Below are positions 34,650-45,412 of a DNA stretch of 64,000 nucleotides, one piece after another. A model generated the notes under the pieces. That model saw only the letters and a program-made list of their open reading frames with translations. It was not told the origin of the DNA and ran no database searches. The stretch is from Candidatus Pantoea varia (lineage in GTDB: Bacteria > Pseudomonadota > Gammaproteobacteria > Enterobacterales > Enterobacteriaceae), in assembly GCF_900115075.1 (NCBI RefSeq), contig NZ_FOVG01000001.1, positions 744,001 to 808,000 of the forward strand, read 5' to 3'. Within the stretch, counting starts at the first letter, position 1. Each line of letters begins with the position of its first letter. A program made the translations under genes and the position numbers.

Positions 34650-37600
34650 CTACCCTATAGTCATCAGACTCGCATTACCCCCCGCCGCCGCGGTATTCAC
34701 ACTCAGCGAACGCTCAATCAGCAGACGCTCCAGCAGCAGATTGGTCTCGCCACGGGCGAAGCCCTGCACCGACACAATCGCGCCGTCACGCGCCGCAATC
34801 TGCTCGCAAAGGATACGCAGCTGATCGGCATCGCCGTGATAGATCACCGCATCAAACTCCGCCGTTAACGGATCACGCGCCAGCGTAATGCGCGCTTTCA
34901 CGGCGTCAGGCAGCGAAGCCTGCAGGGCGCGATGCAGCTCATCATCCGGCCACAGCGCTTTACTGCCCACGCTGGTGACCGCAGCCAGCTGGATTAACAC
35001 ATCCTGCTCGTTGTCGGCCAGACAGAGCACCTGATCACGCGGCAACAGCGAGAAGGTGTTGCGCTCGCCCGTTGGGCCCGGCAGCAGACGGACCACGCCC
35101 GCCTGTGCCAGCTCGCCATAGTGCTGGCAAAGTTGCGCCAGTTCCGGTTTATCTTTTGCCCAGTTGCTGAGTGCCTGATGCGGCGCCAGCAGCGCCTGAC
35201 GCAGCGTGCTGTCCGCCGGGCGTTCGGCATCCTGACGATCAAAGGTCAGACGCAGCGCGCTATCCGGGCGATGGGCCAGCAGGCGGTAGAGATAGAGCGG
35301 ACCACCCGCTTTTGGACCGGTACCGGATAAGCCTTCGCCACCAAACGGCTGGACGCCGACTACCGCGCCCACCATGTTACGGTTGACGTAGAGATTGCCG
35401 ACCCGGGCGTTTGCCGTCACCTGCGCAATGGTTTCGTCGATGCGGGTATGCACGCCCAGCGTCAGGCCATAGCCCGAGGCATTGATCTGCTCAACCAGCT
35501 GCGGCAGGTTGGTGCGGGTGAAGCGCACCACGTGCAACACCGGCCCAAAAATCTCTTTATCCAGATCGCTGACCTGATTCAGCTCGATCAGCGTCGGTTT
35601 AACAAAGGTGCCACTGTTCCACTCTTTGCTGTCCTGTGGGTTATCCTGCACCGCCTGATAAACCGTGAAGCCTTTATTGCGCATCGCCTGAATATGACGA
35701 TCGATATTGGCTTTCGCCTCGGCATCAATCACCGGGCCGATATCGGTTGAGAAGCGCTCCGGATTGCCCATGCGGCACTCCGCCATTGCACCACGCAGCA
35801 TCTTCAGCGTATGGTCGGCGACATCTTCCTGAATGCAGAGCAGACGCAGGGCAGAGCAGCGCTGTCCTGCACTGTCGAATGCAGAGGCGACGATATCGAT
35901 CACCACCTGTTCAGTCAGCGCAGAAGAGTCGACGATCATCGCGTTCATCCCACCGGTCTCAGCAATCAGCGGCACCGGGCGACCGTGCTGGTCAAGGCGA
36001 CCGGCCAGATTACGCTGCAGCAGTGTCGCGACCGCAGTCGAGCCGGTAAACATCACGCCACGCACCCGACTATCCCCGGTCAGCTGCGCGCCAACGGTTT
36101 CGCCCTGACCCGGCAGCAGTTGCAGCACGCCTGGCGGAACACCCGCATCCAGCAGAATCTGAACCGCCTGCGCGGCAATCAGCGGGGTCTGCTCAGCCGG
36201 TTTAGCCAGCACGCTGTTGCCTGCAGCCAGTGCAGCCGCAATCTGACCGGTAAAGATCGCCAGCGGGAAGTTCCACGGACTGATGCAGACCACCGGACCC
36301 AGCGGGCGATGGGTTTCGTTGTCGAAATCGTCGCGCACCATACCGGCGTAGTAATAGAGGAAATCAACCGCTTCGCGCACTTCCGCAATGGCGTTGTTAT
36401 AGGTCTTGCCTGCTTCACGCACCAGGATGCCAAGCAGTTGCTGCATCTGGCCTTCCATAATCTGTGCGGCGCGTTCCAGAATCGCCGCACGCTCCTGCGG
36501 CGGTGTGGCAAACCAGATTGGCCCGCTGTTCACCGCGGCATCCAGCGCCACAGAGACTTCCTGTTCAGTGGCTTCACGTACCTGACCCACGCGATCGGCA
36601 GGTGCCGCCGGGTTTAGAATATCGCGCAACTCGCCGGCACCCGCTTCACCGTCAATCATCGGCTCGGCCAGGCAGGGCTGTGCCGCGCTGCTCAGCAGGG
36701 CGCTGGAAAGTGAGGCAAGGCGATGTTCGTTGGCCATATCCAGACCCGCAGAGTTAACGCGGTTCTCGCCATACAGTTCGCGCGGCAGGGGGATCTTCGG
36801 ATGCGGCAGGCCAATGGCGCCTTCGCTGGCACCCAGTTTCTCGACGGCAGTCACTGGATCGGCCACCAGCTCATCGATCGGCAGCGAGGTATCGGCAATG
36901 CGGTTAACAAAGGAGGTGTTGGCCCCGTTTTCTAACAGGCGGCGAACCAGATAGGCCAGCAGGGTTTCATGCGTGCCGACCGGCGCATAGATGCGGCACG
37001 GGCGATTAAGCTTGCCGTCCGCTACTTTGCCGACCACCTGCTCATACAGCGGTTCACCCATGCCGTGCAGGCACTGGAACTCATACTGACCCGGATAGTA
37101 GTTATTGCCCGCCAGCTGATAAATCGCCGCCAGCGTGTGGGCGTTGTGGGTGGCGAACTGGGGATAAATCAGGCTTGGCACCGCCAGCAGTTTGCGGGCG
37201 CAGGCCAGGTAAGAGATATCGGTGTAGACTTTGCGGGTGTAAACCGGATAGCCCTCCAGTCCCTCCATCTGGGCGCGCTTGATTTCGCTGTCCCAGTATG
37301 CGCCTTTCACCAGACGGATCATCAGACGGCGGCGGCTGCGCTGTGCCAGATCGATCAGTTCATCAATCACAAACGGACAGCGTTTCATGTAGGCCTGAAT
37401 CACGAAGCCGATGCCGTTCCAGCCTTCCAGCTCTGGCTCGAAACAGAGTTTCTCCAGTAAATCCTGCGACAGTTCCAGCCGATCCGCCTCTTCTGCGTCG
37501 ATGTTGATGCCGATGTCATAGGAGCGGGCCAGCAGCGTCAGCGACTTCAGAATAGGGTAGAGCTCTTCCATCACGCGCTCATACTGCGCGCGGCTATAGC

Positions 37601-38597
37601 GGGGATGCAGAGCGGAAAGCTTGATGGAGATGCCCGGACCCTCATAGATGCCACGGCCATTCGATGCTTTACCGATGGCATGGATTGCCTGCTGATAAGA
37701 GAGCAGATAGGCTTTGGCATCGCCTGCGGTCAGGGCCGCTTCACCCAGCATGTCATAGGAGTAGCGGAAACCTTTCTCTTCCAGCTTGCGGGCATTCGCC
37801 AGTGCTTCGGCAATGGTTTCACCGGTAACGAACTGCTCACCCATCAGACGCATCGCCATATCCACGCCTTTGCGGATCAGTGGCTCGCCACCTTTCCCGA
37901 TAATGCGGTTAAGCGAGCTTGAGAGGTTGGCTTCGTTGTGGGTCGAGACCAGACGGCCAGTAAACAGCAGGCCCCAGGTCGCCGCGTTGACAAACAGGGA
38001 CGGGCTGCGTCCAAGATGTGACTGCCAGTTGCCGTTGCTGATCTTGTCACGGATTAGCGCATCACGCGTTGGCTTGTCGGGAATACGCAGCAGCGCTTCA
38101 GCCAGGCACATCAGCGCCACGCCTTCATGAGAGGAAAGGGAGAACTCCTGCAACAGGCTCTGCACCATGCCAGCGCGTCCGGTCGCCCCTTTCTGGTGCC
38201 GCAGCTTGTCGGCGAGCTGGTAAGCCAGCTGATGGGTTTTCTCTGCCAGCGCGGCGGGTAAGCGCGCCTGCTCCAGCATCATCGGCACCGCATCGGTCTC
38301 CGGACGACGCCAGGCAGCAGTCACCGCTGAACGGGTCACTGACTGAGGTAAAATTTGCTCTGCGAAGTCAAGGAACGGCTGGTGCGACTCCTCTGGCTGG
38401 GTGTCGTCAGACTCCGCTGCCGCCTGGGCAGAAAGCGGGATCTCCGGCACAGCATCGCCGCTTTCCAGCTGGCTCAGGTAGTTAAAGATCGCCTGTTTAA
38501 TCAGCCAGTGTGGCGTGCGATCAATACGCTGCGCAGCCAGTTTGATGCGCTCGCGTGTCGCGTCATCCAGTTTTACACCCATGGTGGTTGTAGCCAT
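34650..38597 (-). CDS. putA: PutA, bifunctional proline dehydrogenase/P5C dehydrogenase and put repressor
   Basis: 1315 residues. The N-terminal ribbon-helix-helix DNA-binding domain (MGVKLDDATRERIKLAAQRI, residues 6-25) makes it an autogenous repressor of putA/putP. The FAD proline dehydrogenase domain spans about residues 240-570. The NAD P5C dehydrogenase domain spans about 640-1120, with catalytic Cys in SAGQRCSALRLL. Together they oxidise proline to glutamate. It is divergent from putP over 450 bp containing GTTGCA operators. Length equals E. coli PutA. Confidence 0.98.
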   Translation of the reverse strand: MATTTMGVKLDDATRERIKLAAQRIDRTPHWLIKQAIFNYLSQLESGDAVPEIPLSAQAAAESDDTQPEESHQPFLDFAEQILPQSVTRSAVTAAWRRPETDAVPMMLEQARLPAALAEKTHQLAYQLADKLRHQKGATGRAGMVQSLLQEFSLSSHEGVALMCLAEALLRIPDKPTRDALIRDKISNGNWQSHLGRSPSLFVNAATWGLLFTGRLVSTHNEANLSSSLNRIIGKGGEPLIRKGVDMAMRLMGEQFVTGETIAEALANARKLEEKGFRYSYDMLGEAALTAGDAKAYLLSYQQAIHAIGKASNGRGIYEGPGISIKLSALHPRYSRAQYERVMEELYPILKSLTLLARSYDIGINIDAEEADRLELSQDLLEKLCFEPELEGWNGIGFVIQAYMKRCPFVIDELIDLAQRSRRRLMIRLVKGAYWDSEIKRAQMEGLEGYPVYTRKVYTDISYLACARKLLAVPSLIYPQFATHNAHTLAAIYQLAGNNYYPGQYEFQCLHGMGEPLYEQVVGKVADGKLNRPCRIYAPVGTHETLLAYLVRRLLENGANTSFVNRIADTSLPIDELVADPVTAVEKLGASEGAIGLPHPKIPLPRELYGENRVNSAGLDMANEHRLASLSSALLSSAAQPCLAEPMIDGEAGAGELRDILNPAAPADRVGQVREATEQEVSVALDAAVNSGPIWFATPPQERAAILERAAQIMEGQMQQLLGILVREAGKTYNNAIAEVREAVDFLYYYAGMVRDDFDNETHRPLGPVVCISPWNFPLAIFTGQIAAALAAGNSVLAKPAEQTPLIAAQAVQILLDAGVPPGVLQLLPGQGETVGAQLTGDSRVRGVMFTGSTAVATLLQRNLAGRLDQHGRPVPLIAETGGMNAMIVDSSALTEQVVIDIVASAFDSAGQRCSALRLLCIQEDVADHTLKMLRGAMAECRMGNPERFSTDIGPVIDAEAKANIDRHIQAMRNKGFTVYQAVQDNPQDSKEWNSGTFVKPTLIELNQVSDLDKEIFGPVLHVVRFTRTNLPQLVEQINASGYGLTLGVHTRIDETIAQVTANARVGNLYVNRNMVGAVVGVQPFGGEGLSGTGPKAGGPLYLYRLLAHRPDSALRLTFDRQDAERPADSTLRQALLAPHQALSNWAKDKPELAQLCQHYGELAQAGVVRLLPGPTGERNTFSLLPRDQVLCLADNEQDVLIQLAAVTSVGSKALWPDDELHRALQASLPDAVKARITLARDPLTAEFDAVIYHGDADQLRILCEQIAARDGAIVSVQGFARGETNLLLERLLIERSLSVNTAAAGGNASLMTIG

Positions 38598-39048
38598 GAC
38601 TCCAGAGCTCCTTGATAGTGGTTCGATACGGCGTTGGCTGCACTATCACTTAAGTTGCAACTTTGTGCAACCGTGTTAAATGTGAGCCAGTTAACACCCT
38701 TTTAATGTCGCCGATTGTTAAATTCTGCAATGCGGCACGGATATTGCTGCAAGATCCTCGCCAGGTTGGCAGGCCCGATACAAAGCGGGTTTCAGGCAGG
38801 GATTACAGAGGTGCAACCGGATAACTGTGAGCGAGTGCAACCTATCAGCACGTTTTCACAAACGGTTAGTGAAATCACTGTAACGCCTGTGTTAAATCCA
38901 TTGTGCGCACAACGCCTTTCCGGCAGGATACCGCGCCGCTGGGAAATGACTGACGCCCTGACGAAGAAAATCGACCCGTTCTGCCCCGTTCCGGCAGGCG
39001 GGTAGCTGGCGATTTCTCTGGGATATCAAATAATAAGTGGAGAGACAG
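38598..39048. promoter_or_regulatory. put control region with GTTGCA operators
   Basis: The putA-putP divergent region carries at least four copies of the PutA operator core GTTGCA/TGCAAC: 38654-38659, 38666-38671, 38812-38817 and 38836-38841. The first two and the last two form pairs, each next to one of the divergent genes. E. coli PutA binds the same core in its put region. Promoters were not assigned. Confidence 0.8.
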
Positions 39049-40533
39049 ATGAGTGTAAGTACACCAATGCTGGTGACCTTTTTGGTTTATATTCTTGGGA
39101 TGGTATTCATCGGTTTTGCGGCATATCGCTCGACCAAAAACTTCGATGATTACATCCTCGGTGGCCGCAGTCTGGGTAGTGTGGTCACGGCACTCTCTGC
39201 CGGTGCATCCGATATGAGCGGCTGGCTGCTGATGGGCTTACCGGGTGCCATTTTCATCTCCGGTATCTCTGAAAGCTGGATTGCGATTGGCCTGACCATT
39301 GGTGCGTGGCTGAACTGGAAAATCGTCGCCGGTCGCCTGCGCGTCCAGACCGAGCATCACAACAATGCTTTGACGCTGCCGGACTTCTTTACCAGCCGCT
39401 TTGAAGACCACAGTAAAATTCTGCGCGTGATCTCCGCCATTGTGATCCTGGTATTCTTCACCATCTATTGCGCCTCGGGCGTGGTGGCCGGTGCGCGTCT
39501 GTTTGAAAGCACTTTTGGTATGAGTTACCAGACCGCCTTGTGGGCAGGTGCAGCGGCGACCATCCTCTATACGCTGGTGGGCGGTTTCCTGGCGGTGAGC
39601 TGGACCGATACCGTTCAGGCGAGCCTGATGATTTTTGCGCTGATCCTGACGCCGGTGTTCGTGATTATCGCGGTCGGTGGCTGGTCCGATTCGATGGCGG
39701 TGATCGAGGCGAAGAGCCTGGAAAACCTCAACATGCTCAAGGGACTGAACTTCATCGCGGTGATCTCGCTGCTCGGCTGGGGCCTGGGTTACTTCGGACA
39801 GCCCCATATTCTGGCGCGCTTTATGGCGGCGGATTCGCATCGCTCAATCCGTACCGCACGTCGAATCGGGATGACCTGGATGGTGCTCTGTCTGGCGGGT
39901 GCCGTGGGCGTGGGCTTCTTTGGTATCGCCTACTTCCAGAACAACCCGACGCTGGCCACTGGCGTTAACGACAACGCTGAGCGTGTCTTTATCGAACTGG
40001 CCCGTATCCTGTTCAACCCGTGGATTGCCGGCATTCTGCTGTCAGCGATTCTGGCGGCGGTGATGTCAACGCTGAGCTGTCAGTTGCTGGTCTGTTCCAG
40101 CGCCCTGACTGAAGATCTTTATAAAGGGTTGCTGCGTAAAAATGCCAGCCAGAAGGAGCTGGTGTGGGTAGGGCGTCTGATGGTGCTGCTGGTGGCGCTG
40201 ATTGCGATCGCGCTGGCGTCTAACCCGGAAAACCGCGTGCTGGGCCTGGTAAGCTACGCCTGGGCGGGCTTTGGTGCTGCGTTCGGTCCGGTCGTCCTGT
40301 TTGGTGTCTGCTGGAAGCGTATGAATCGCAACGGTGCGCTGGCGGGTATGATTATCGGTGCACTGACCGTGCTGGTATGGAAACAGTATGGCTGGCTGGG
40401 CCTCTATGAAATCATCCCTGGCTTCATCTTTGCCAGCATCGCGATTGTAGTCTTCAGCCTGATGGGACGTGAGCCATCAGCAGAAGCGCAGCAACGTTTT
40501 GCTGCCGCCGAGGCCGAGTTCCAGACTAAATAA
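39049..40533 (+). CDS. putP: PutP, sodium/proline symporter
   Basis: 494-residue sodium:solute symporter with about 13 membrane helices that imports proline. Asp55 and Ser57 of the sodium site are in place (SAGASDMSGWLLMG). It is near-identical to E. coli PutP through helix after helix (SWTDTVQASLMIFALILTPV). The ATG at 39049 follows GGAGAGACAG; a GTG four codons earlier overlaps that ribosome site. A strong terminator follows. Confidence 0.97.
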   Translation: MSVSTPMLVTFLVYILGMVFIGFAAYRSTKNFDDYILGGRSLGSVVTALSAGASDMSGWLLMGLPGAIFISGISESWIAIGLTIGAWLNWKIVAGRLRVQTEHHNNALTLPDFFTSRFEDHSKILRVISAIVILVFFTIYCASGVVAGARLFESTFGMSYQTALWAGAAATILYTLVGGFLAVSWTDTVQASLMIFALILTPVFVIIAVGGWSDSMAVIEAKSLENLNMLKGLNFIAVISLLGWGLGYFGQPHILARFMAADSHRSIRTARRIGMTWMVLCLAGAVGVGFFGIAYFQNNPTLATGVNDNAERVFIELARILFNPWIAGILLSAILAAVMSTLSCQLLVCSSALTEDLYKGLLRKNASQKELVWVGRLMVLLVALIAIALASNPENRVLGLVSYAWAGFGAAFGPVVLFGVCWKRMNRNGALAGMIIGALTVLVWKQYGWLGLYEIIPGFIFASIAIVVFSLMGREPSAEAQQRFAAAEAEFQTK

Positions 40534-40550
40534 GCGAAGCGTTTATTGGC

Positions 40551-40581
40551 AAGGCCCGTCCCGCAAGGGGCGGGCCTTTTT
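40551..40581 (+). terminator. putP terminator
   Basis: aaggcccgtccc (40551-40562), gcaa, ggggcgggcctt (40567-40578), then TTTTT. One wobble pair in a 12-bp stem. Confidence 0.92.
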
Positions 40582-40644
40582 GTTACAAAGATAAATCACC
40601 CAAAGATGAAATTATCTCCACCAGTAACTTGTTTTTTTCTCAGC

Positions 40645-40663
40645 GATAATGATAATCGGTATC
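40645..40663 (+). promoter_or_regulatory. Fur box of efeUOB
   Basis: GATAATGATAATCGGTATC matches 17 of 19 positions of the Fur consensus. It lies 60 bp before the efeU ATG and should repress the operon when iron is plentiful. Confidence 0.9.
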
Positions 40664-40723
40664 GTTTACACTTTACCTGTTTTTACTATTTATTGACGCT
40701 GCTTAACATTCAAGAGGTTGGCG

Positions 40724-41548
40724 ATGTTTGTTCCTTTTCTCATCATGCTGCGCGAAGGGCTTGAAGCCGCGCTGATAGTCAGCCTGATAGCCAGCTATCT
40801 TAAGCGCACCCAGCGCACCCAATGGTTTCCCACAATGTGGGCGGGCGTGTTTATCGCCGCTGCGCTCTGTCTGGGCCTGGGTCTGTTCATCAATGCCACC
40901 ACCGGTGAGTTCCCGCAAAAAGAGCAGGAGCTGTTTGAAGGAATCGTAGCGCTGATTGCGGTGGTGATTCTGACCTCAATGGTGTTCTGGATGCGTAAAG
41001 TCGCCCGCAATATCCGGGTCGAGCTTGAGCAGGCGGTCGATCAGGCGCTGCAACGCTCTGGTCGTGGCGGTCTGGCACTGGTGCTGATGGTGTTTCTGGC
41101 CGTGGCACGTGAAGGGCTGGAGTCGGTGTTCTTCCTGCTGGCGGCCTTTACCCAGGATGTGGGTTATGCGCCGCCGATTGGCGCGGTGCTGGGTCTGGCC
41201 ACCGCGGTGGTGCTGGGCATGTTGCTCTACTGGGGCGGTATCCGTCTGAACATGGCCCATTTCTTCCGCTGGACCAGCGTGTTCATTCTGTTTGTCGCCG
41301 CGGGCCTGGCAGCCGGTGCGATTCGCGCCTTCCACGAAGCGGGCTTATGGAATCGCTTTCAGGATGTGGCCTTCGATCTCAGCAATACCTTATCGACCCA
41401 TTCGCTGTTCGGCACCCTGCTGGAAGGCATTCTGGGTTATCAGGAGACGCCCAGCGTCAGTGAAGTGACCCTTTACTTCGTCTACCTGATCCCGGCGCTG
41501 ATTTTGTTCTTTATGCCTGCGCGTCCTGCTGCATCGGCCACGGTTTAA
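40724..41548 (+). CDS. efeU: EfeU, ferrous iron permease
   Basis: 274-residue inner-membrane iron permease of the Ftr1 type with about seven helices. Both iron-binding motifs are present: REGLE at residues 10-14 and REGLE at 129-133. The gene is intact, unlike E. coli K-12 where efeU is frameshifted. The ATG at 40724 is preferred to a TTG two codons earlier by homology. It is the first gene of Fur-controlled efeUOB. Confidence 0.97.
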   Translation: MFVPFLIMLREGLEAALIVSLIASYLKRTQRTQWFPTMWAGVFIAAALCLGLGLFINATTGEFPQKEQELFEGIVALIAVVILTSMVFWMRKVARNIRVELEQAVDQALQRSGRGGLALVLMVFLAVAREGLESVFFLLAAFTQDVGYAPPIGAVLGLATAVVLGMLLYWGGIRLNMAHFFRWTSVFILFVAAGLAAGAIRAFHEAGLWNRFQDVAFDLSNTLSTHSLFGTLLEGILGYQETPSVSEVTLYFVYLIPALILFFMPARPAASATV

Positions 41549-41602
41549 TCAGACATTTTTGGGCGCGTTCGCCGCGCCTGCAACTTAACAGGGAATATCG
41601 AG

Positions 41603-42718
41603 ATGACAATGCGTTTCCGCCGCAAGGCACTGCTGCTTCCTCTGCTGGCCATCTCCGCTTCGGCGGCTGCGGCGGTTCCTCAGGTTACCGTAAGCGTCAA
41701 CGACAAGCAGTGTGAGCCGATGAGCTTAACGGTCAAGGCTGGCAAGACCCAGTTCCTGATTAAAAACAACAGCCAGAAAGCGCTGGAGTGGGAAATCCTC
41801 AAAGGCGTACTGGTGGTAGAAGAGCGTGAGAACATCGCGCCAGGCTTCAGTCAGAAGCTGACCGCCAATCTGGAAGCGGGCGAATATGAGATGACCTGTG
41901 GCCTGCTGAGCAATCCAAAAGGCAAGCTGATTGTTGAGGCGGGCGAGGGCGCGGCGAAAAGCTCTCCTTCGGCACGTATGCAGCTGGAAGGTCCGATCAC
42001 CGCATATAAAGCTTATGTGACAGAACAGGTGAACCAGCTGGTGAGCAATACCCAGGCGTTTACTGACGCCGTTAAAGCGGGTGATGTGGAAAAAGCCAAA
42101 GCGCTGTTTGCCCCTACCCGTCAACATTACGAGCGCATTGAGCCCATTGCTGAGCTGTTCTCCGACCTCGACGGCAGCATTGATGCCCGTGAAGATGACT
42201 ATGAGAAGAAAGCGGCCGATCCGAAGTTCACCGGTTTCCACCGTCTGGAGAAAGCCCTGTTTGCTGATAACAGCACCAAAGGCATGGCAGACTACGCTGA
42301 GAAGCTGAATAAAGATGTGAAAGATTTGCAGGTGCGCATCAGCGAACTGGCCTTCCCGCCAGCCAAAGTGGTCGGCGGCGCAGCCGGTCTGATTGAAGAA
42401 GTGGCCTCGAGCAAAATCTCCGGTGAAGAAGATCGCTACAGTCGTACTGACCTGTGGGACTTCCAGGCCAATATTGATGGCGCGCAGAAAATTGTTGAGC
42501 TGCTGCGACCGCTGGTGAGCAAAGCGAATCCGCAACTGCTGGCCAAGGTGGACGCCAACTTCAAAAAAGTCGATGCGATCCTGAGCAAGTACCGCACCAA
42601 AACCGGTTTCGAATCTTATGAGAAACTGACCAGCGCCGATCGCAACGCGCTGAAAGGACCGATCACCGCGCTGGCGGAAGATCTTTCATTACTTCGTGGC
42701 ACCCTGGGTCTGGATTAA
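41603..42718 (+). CDS. efeO: EfeO, periplasmic iron-uptake protein
   Basis: 371 residues with a signal peptide (about 1-24). An N-terminal cupredoxin-like domain ([15 protein letters not shown] to [10 protein letters not shown]) is followed by an M75 peptidase-like domain with the metal motif HRLE in [10 protein letters not shown]. It is thought to bind iron in the periplasm and pass it to EfeU. It is nearly collinear with E. coli EfeO. Two bases separate it from efeB. Confidence 0.97.
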   Translation: MTMRFRRKALLLPLLAISASAAAAVPQVTVSVNDKQCEPMSLTVKAGKTQFLIKNNSQKALEWEILKGVLVVEERENIAPGFSQKLTANLEAGEYEMTCGLLSNPKGKLIVEAGEGAAKSSPSARMQLEGPITAYKAYVTEQVNQLVSNTQAFTDAVKAGDVEKAKALFAPTRQHYERIEPIAELFSDLDGSIDAREDDYEKKAADPKFTGFHRLEKALFADNSTKGMADYAEKLNKDVKDLQVRISELAFPPAKVVGGAAGLIEEVASSKISGEEDRYSRTDLWDFQANIDGAQKIVELLRPLVSKANPQLLAKVDANFKKVDAILSKYRTKTGFESYEKLTSADRNALKGPITALAEDLSLLRGTLGLD

Positions 42719-42720
42719 TC

Positions 42721-43998
42721 ATGAGTCGTAAGGAAGATGACGCGCAGCCTGCGCGCCGTCGTTTACTGAAAGGCCTGGGTTTGCTGGGCGGCGCGGCGGC
42801 CATCGGCGGCGGTTGTCCGTTCCATGCCGCTGCTGCGGACAGCTTTTCGCCGGGTACGGTCACGCCGCAGGCGCGACAGCAGACGCAGCCATTTTACGGT
42901 CAGCACCAGGCGGGCATCACGACGCCTCAGCAGGCATCGATGATGCTGGTGGCGTTTGACCTGCTCAGTAGTGATAAAGCGGAGCTGAAGCGTCTGTTTC
43001 AGCTGCTGACTCAGCGTATCGCCTTTCTCACCACGGGCGGTCCGGCGCCTGCGGTCACTAATCCGCAGCTGCCGCCGATGGATTCCGGCATTCTTGGGGC
43101 AACTATCGCGCCTGATAATCTGACGATTACCGTGTCAGTCGGCAATTCGCTGTTTGATGAACGCTTTGGTTTAGCGCCGCACAAGCCGAGAAAATTGCAG
43201 CCGATGACGCGCTTCCCCAATGATTCGCTTGATGCCAGTCAATGTCATGGCGATTTGCTGTTGCAGATTTGTGCCAACACGCAGGATACGGTGATTCATG
43301 CTCTGCGCGACATCATCAAGCATACGCCTGACCTGCTGGGCGTACGCTGGCGTCGTGAAGGCTTTATCTCCGACCATGCCGCCCGCAGTCAGGGGCAGGA
43401 GACGCCGATCAATCTGCTGGGCTTTAAAGATGGCACCGCCAATCCGGATACTCACAATCCTGCGCTGATGAATCAGCTGCTGTGGGTGACCGCCGACCAG
43501 GGAGAACCTGCCTGGGCGCGCAACGGCAGCTATCAGGCCGTGCGGCTCATCCGCTTTCATGTGGAAATGTGGGACCGCACCCCGCTGGGTGAGCAGCAGA
43601 CCATCTTTGGACGCGAGAAGCTGAGCGGCGCGCCACTGGGAATGAAGCATGAACATGACGTTCCGGATTACGCGCGTGACCCTGACGGCGATGTGATTGC
43701 ACTGGATGCGCATATCCGTCTTGCTAATCCCCGAACGCCAGAGACCGCCAGCAGCCTGATGCTGCGACGCGGCTACAGTTACTCCGCGGGTATCTCCGCA
43801 TCCGGCCAGCTGGAGATGGGATTACTGTTCGTCTGCTATCAGCACGATCTGGAACGCGGTTTCCTGACGGTGCAGCAGCGCCTGAACGGTGAAGCACTGG
43901 AAGAATATATCCGGCCGTTTGGCGGCGGTTACTTTTTCGTTTTACCCGGCATCCCCGACGCCAGCCATTATTTAGCGCAGTCGTTGCTGGAAGCCTGA
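42721..43998 (+). CDS. efeB: EfeB, Tat-exported DyP-type heme peroxidase
   Basis: 425 residues. A twin-arginine signal ([14 protein letters not shown], about residues 11-24) sends the folded heme protein to the periplasm. The DyP motif GxxDG appears as GFKDG. A candidate heme-ligand His lies in [10 protein letters not shown]. EfeB oxidises ferrous iron or may release iron from heme in the EfeUOB system (roles from literature). It ends the operon; a weak hairpin follows. Confidence 0.96.
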   Translation: MSRKEDDAQPARRRLLKGLGLLGGAAAIGGGCPFHAAAADSFSPGTVTPQARQQTQPFYGQHQAGITTPQQASMMLVAFDLLSSDKAELKRLFQLLTQRIAFLTTGGPAPAVTNPQLPPMDSGILGATIAPDNLTITVSVGNSLFDERFGLAPHKPRKLQPMTRFPNDSLDASQCHGDLLLQICANTQDTVIHALRDIIKHTPDLLGVRWRREGFISDHAARSQGQETPINLLGFKDGTANPDTHNPALMNQLLWVTADQGEPAWARNGSYQAVRLIRFHVEMWDRTPLGEQQTIFGREKLSGAPLGMKHEHDVPDYARDPDGDVIALDAHIRLANPRTPETASSLMLRRGYSYSAGISASGQLEMGLLFVCYQHDLERGFLTVQQRLNGEALEEYIRPFGGGYFFVLPGIPDASHYLAQSLLEA

Positions 43999-44014
43999 TT
44001 AAATTTCAACCACT

Positions 44015-44047
44015 GTGGGCGTGCCTCTCTCTGGCCGCCCACGTTTT
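44015..44047 (+). terminator. Probable weak terminator after efeB
   Basis: gtgggcg (44015-44021) and cgcccac (44036-44042) pair around a 14-base loop and are followed by GTTTTC. Confidence 0.5.
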
Positions 44048-44569
44048 CAGTTTCAGCGCGAGGCTTACTGGGTTTAAACTGAGATTTCGCGGGTGTTCGT
44101 TCTATATAAAATATGCTAATCCACTGTAATATATGAAGTTTACATTTTGGCGTAAAAGAAACACCTGCCCGTGATGAGCAATTCCTTTGCCAGCAGGTAA
44201 AATTACTATTGCAAAGCTCTAACGAAATGATGCACTTTATTCAACAGGCGTAATCGTATGTGTCGATGTATCACACTGGAGTTCGCGCATGGGTCGAGTC
44301 TTTAATGGAACGTCACTGTCACTGAATAAATTGCGCCTGACCGCGAGGGCAATTCTGCCTCGTTATTTCTCCCTCTCCTCAACCTATTCTTTTGTTTTAT
44401 CGCATCCTGTTTTATCCGGTGTACAGCGACGCTATTGCGCTGCTGCATACCCACTATCCTGTCCTGTCATGGCTCAAAAGGAAGCCAACTGAAACCTCTA
44501 AAGCGTTCACGTTATCGCAACGGGCCACCGGCCTGGCGCAGGAAATGAAACCAACTGAAAGGTGCCACT
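44048..44569. other. Intergenic region upstream of phoH
   Basis: About 520 bp without a gene I trust. Short frames of about 70 codons have no ribosome site and no protein character. E. coli phoH is PhoB-controlled, but no clear pair of TGTCA repeats with 11-bp spacing is visible here. AAAGGTG seven bases before the phoH ATG is its ribosome site. Confidence 0.5.
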
Positions 44570-45358
44570 ATGGGAAGACAGAAAGCAGTGATCAAAGCGC
44601 GTCGTGAAGCAAGAAGAGTGCTTCGTAGTGACTCCCGCAGTCATCGTCAGCGTGAAGAAGAGTCGGTCACTTCGCTGGTGCATATGAGTGGACTGGACGC
44701 CATTGGCATGGCGCGCGATACGCGTGACCGGTTGCCGATTGAAGCCCGTAATGAAGCTCAGGCGCACTATCTTAACGCCATAGAGAGAAAACAGCTGATT
44801 TTCGCAACCGGTGAAGCCGGGTGCGGTAAAACCTGGATCAGTGCCGCAAAAGCGGCTGAGGCCCTGATTAATAAGGATATCGACAGGATTATCGTTACGC
44901 GCCCGGTACTGCAGGCAGATGAGGATTTGGGATTCCTGCCCGGTGATATTTCTGAGAAATTCGCCCCTTATTTCCGCCCGGTTTATGACATTCTGGTTAA
45001 ACGTCTTGGCGCATCATTTATGCAATATTGTCTGCGTCCGGAAATTGCCAAGGTAGAGATTGCGCCCTTCGCCTATATGCGTGGCCGCACCTTTGAAAAT
45101 GCTGTGGTGATTCTGGACGAGGCGCAAAACGTCACCGCCGCGCAGATGAAAATGTTCCTGACCCGACTGGGCGAAAACGTCACAGTCATTGTTAACGGCG
45201 ATATTACCCAGTGCGACTTGCCCGCTGGGGTGCCTTCTGGTCTCGCGGACGCGCTGGCGCGTTTTGAAGAGGACGAGATGGTTGGCATTGTGCGCTTTGG
45301 CAAAGAGGATTGTGTGCGTTCAGCGCTGTGTCAGCGCACCCTGCACGCATATAGCTAG
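44570..45358 (+). CDS. phoH: PhoH, phosphate-starvation ATPase
   Basis: 262-residue cytosolic P-loop protein. Walker A is GEAGCGKTW, Walker B is VVILDEAQN, and the ring motif MKMFLTRLGENV is conserved. It matches E. coli PhoH from MGRQKAVIKARREARRVLR to the last residue LHAYS. The biochemical role is unsettled; PhoH proteins are predicted RNA-linked ATPases. The order efeUOB-phoH is the same as in E. coli. Confidence 0.95.
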   Translation: MGRQKAVIKARREARRVLRSDSRSHRQREEESVTSLVHMSGLDAIGMARDTRDRLPIEARNEAQAHYLNAIERKQLIFATGEAGCGKTWISAAKAAEALINKDIDRIIVTRPVLQADEDLGFLPGDISEKFAPYFRPVYDILVKRLGASFMQYCLRPEIAKVEIAPFAYMRGRTFENAVVILDEAQNVTAAQMKMFLTRLGENVTVIVNGDITQCDLPAGVPSGLADALARFEEDEMVGIVRFGKEDCVRSALCQRTLHAYS

Positions 45359-45387
45359 CGTTTGATTGAGTAGAAGTGTAGCGCCCA

Positions 45388-45412
45388 AACCCGGCTCCGG
45401 CCGGGTTTTCTT
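45388..45412 (+). terminator. phoH terminator
   Basis: aacccgg (45388-45394), ctccgg, ccgggtt (45401-45407), then a T-rich run (TTTCTTTTT). Confidence 0.85.

Noticed and set aside
35811..36617. 268-codon plus-strand frame opposite putA
   Set aside because: Antisense shadow of the P5C dehydrogenase domain with His/Arg-rich, non-protein-like composition.
44048..44569. Pho box upstream of phoH
   Set aside because: Single TGTCA motifs occur, but no pair with the needed 11-bp period.
44289..44607. Frames of about 70 codons upstream of phoH
   Set aside because: No start signals; composition is not protein-like; phoH itself starts at 44570 by homology.
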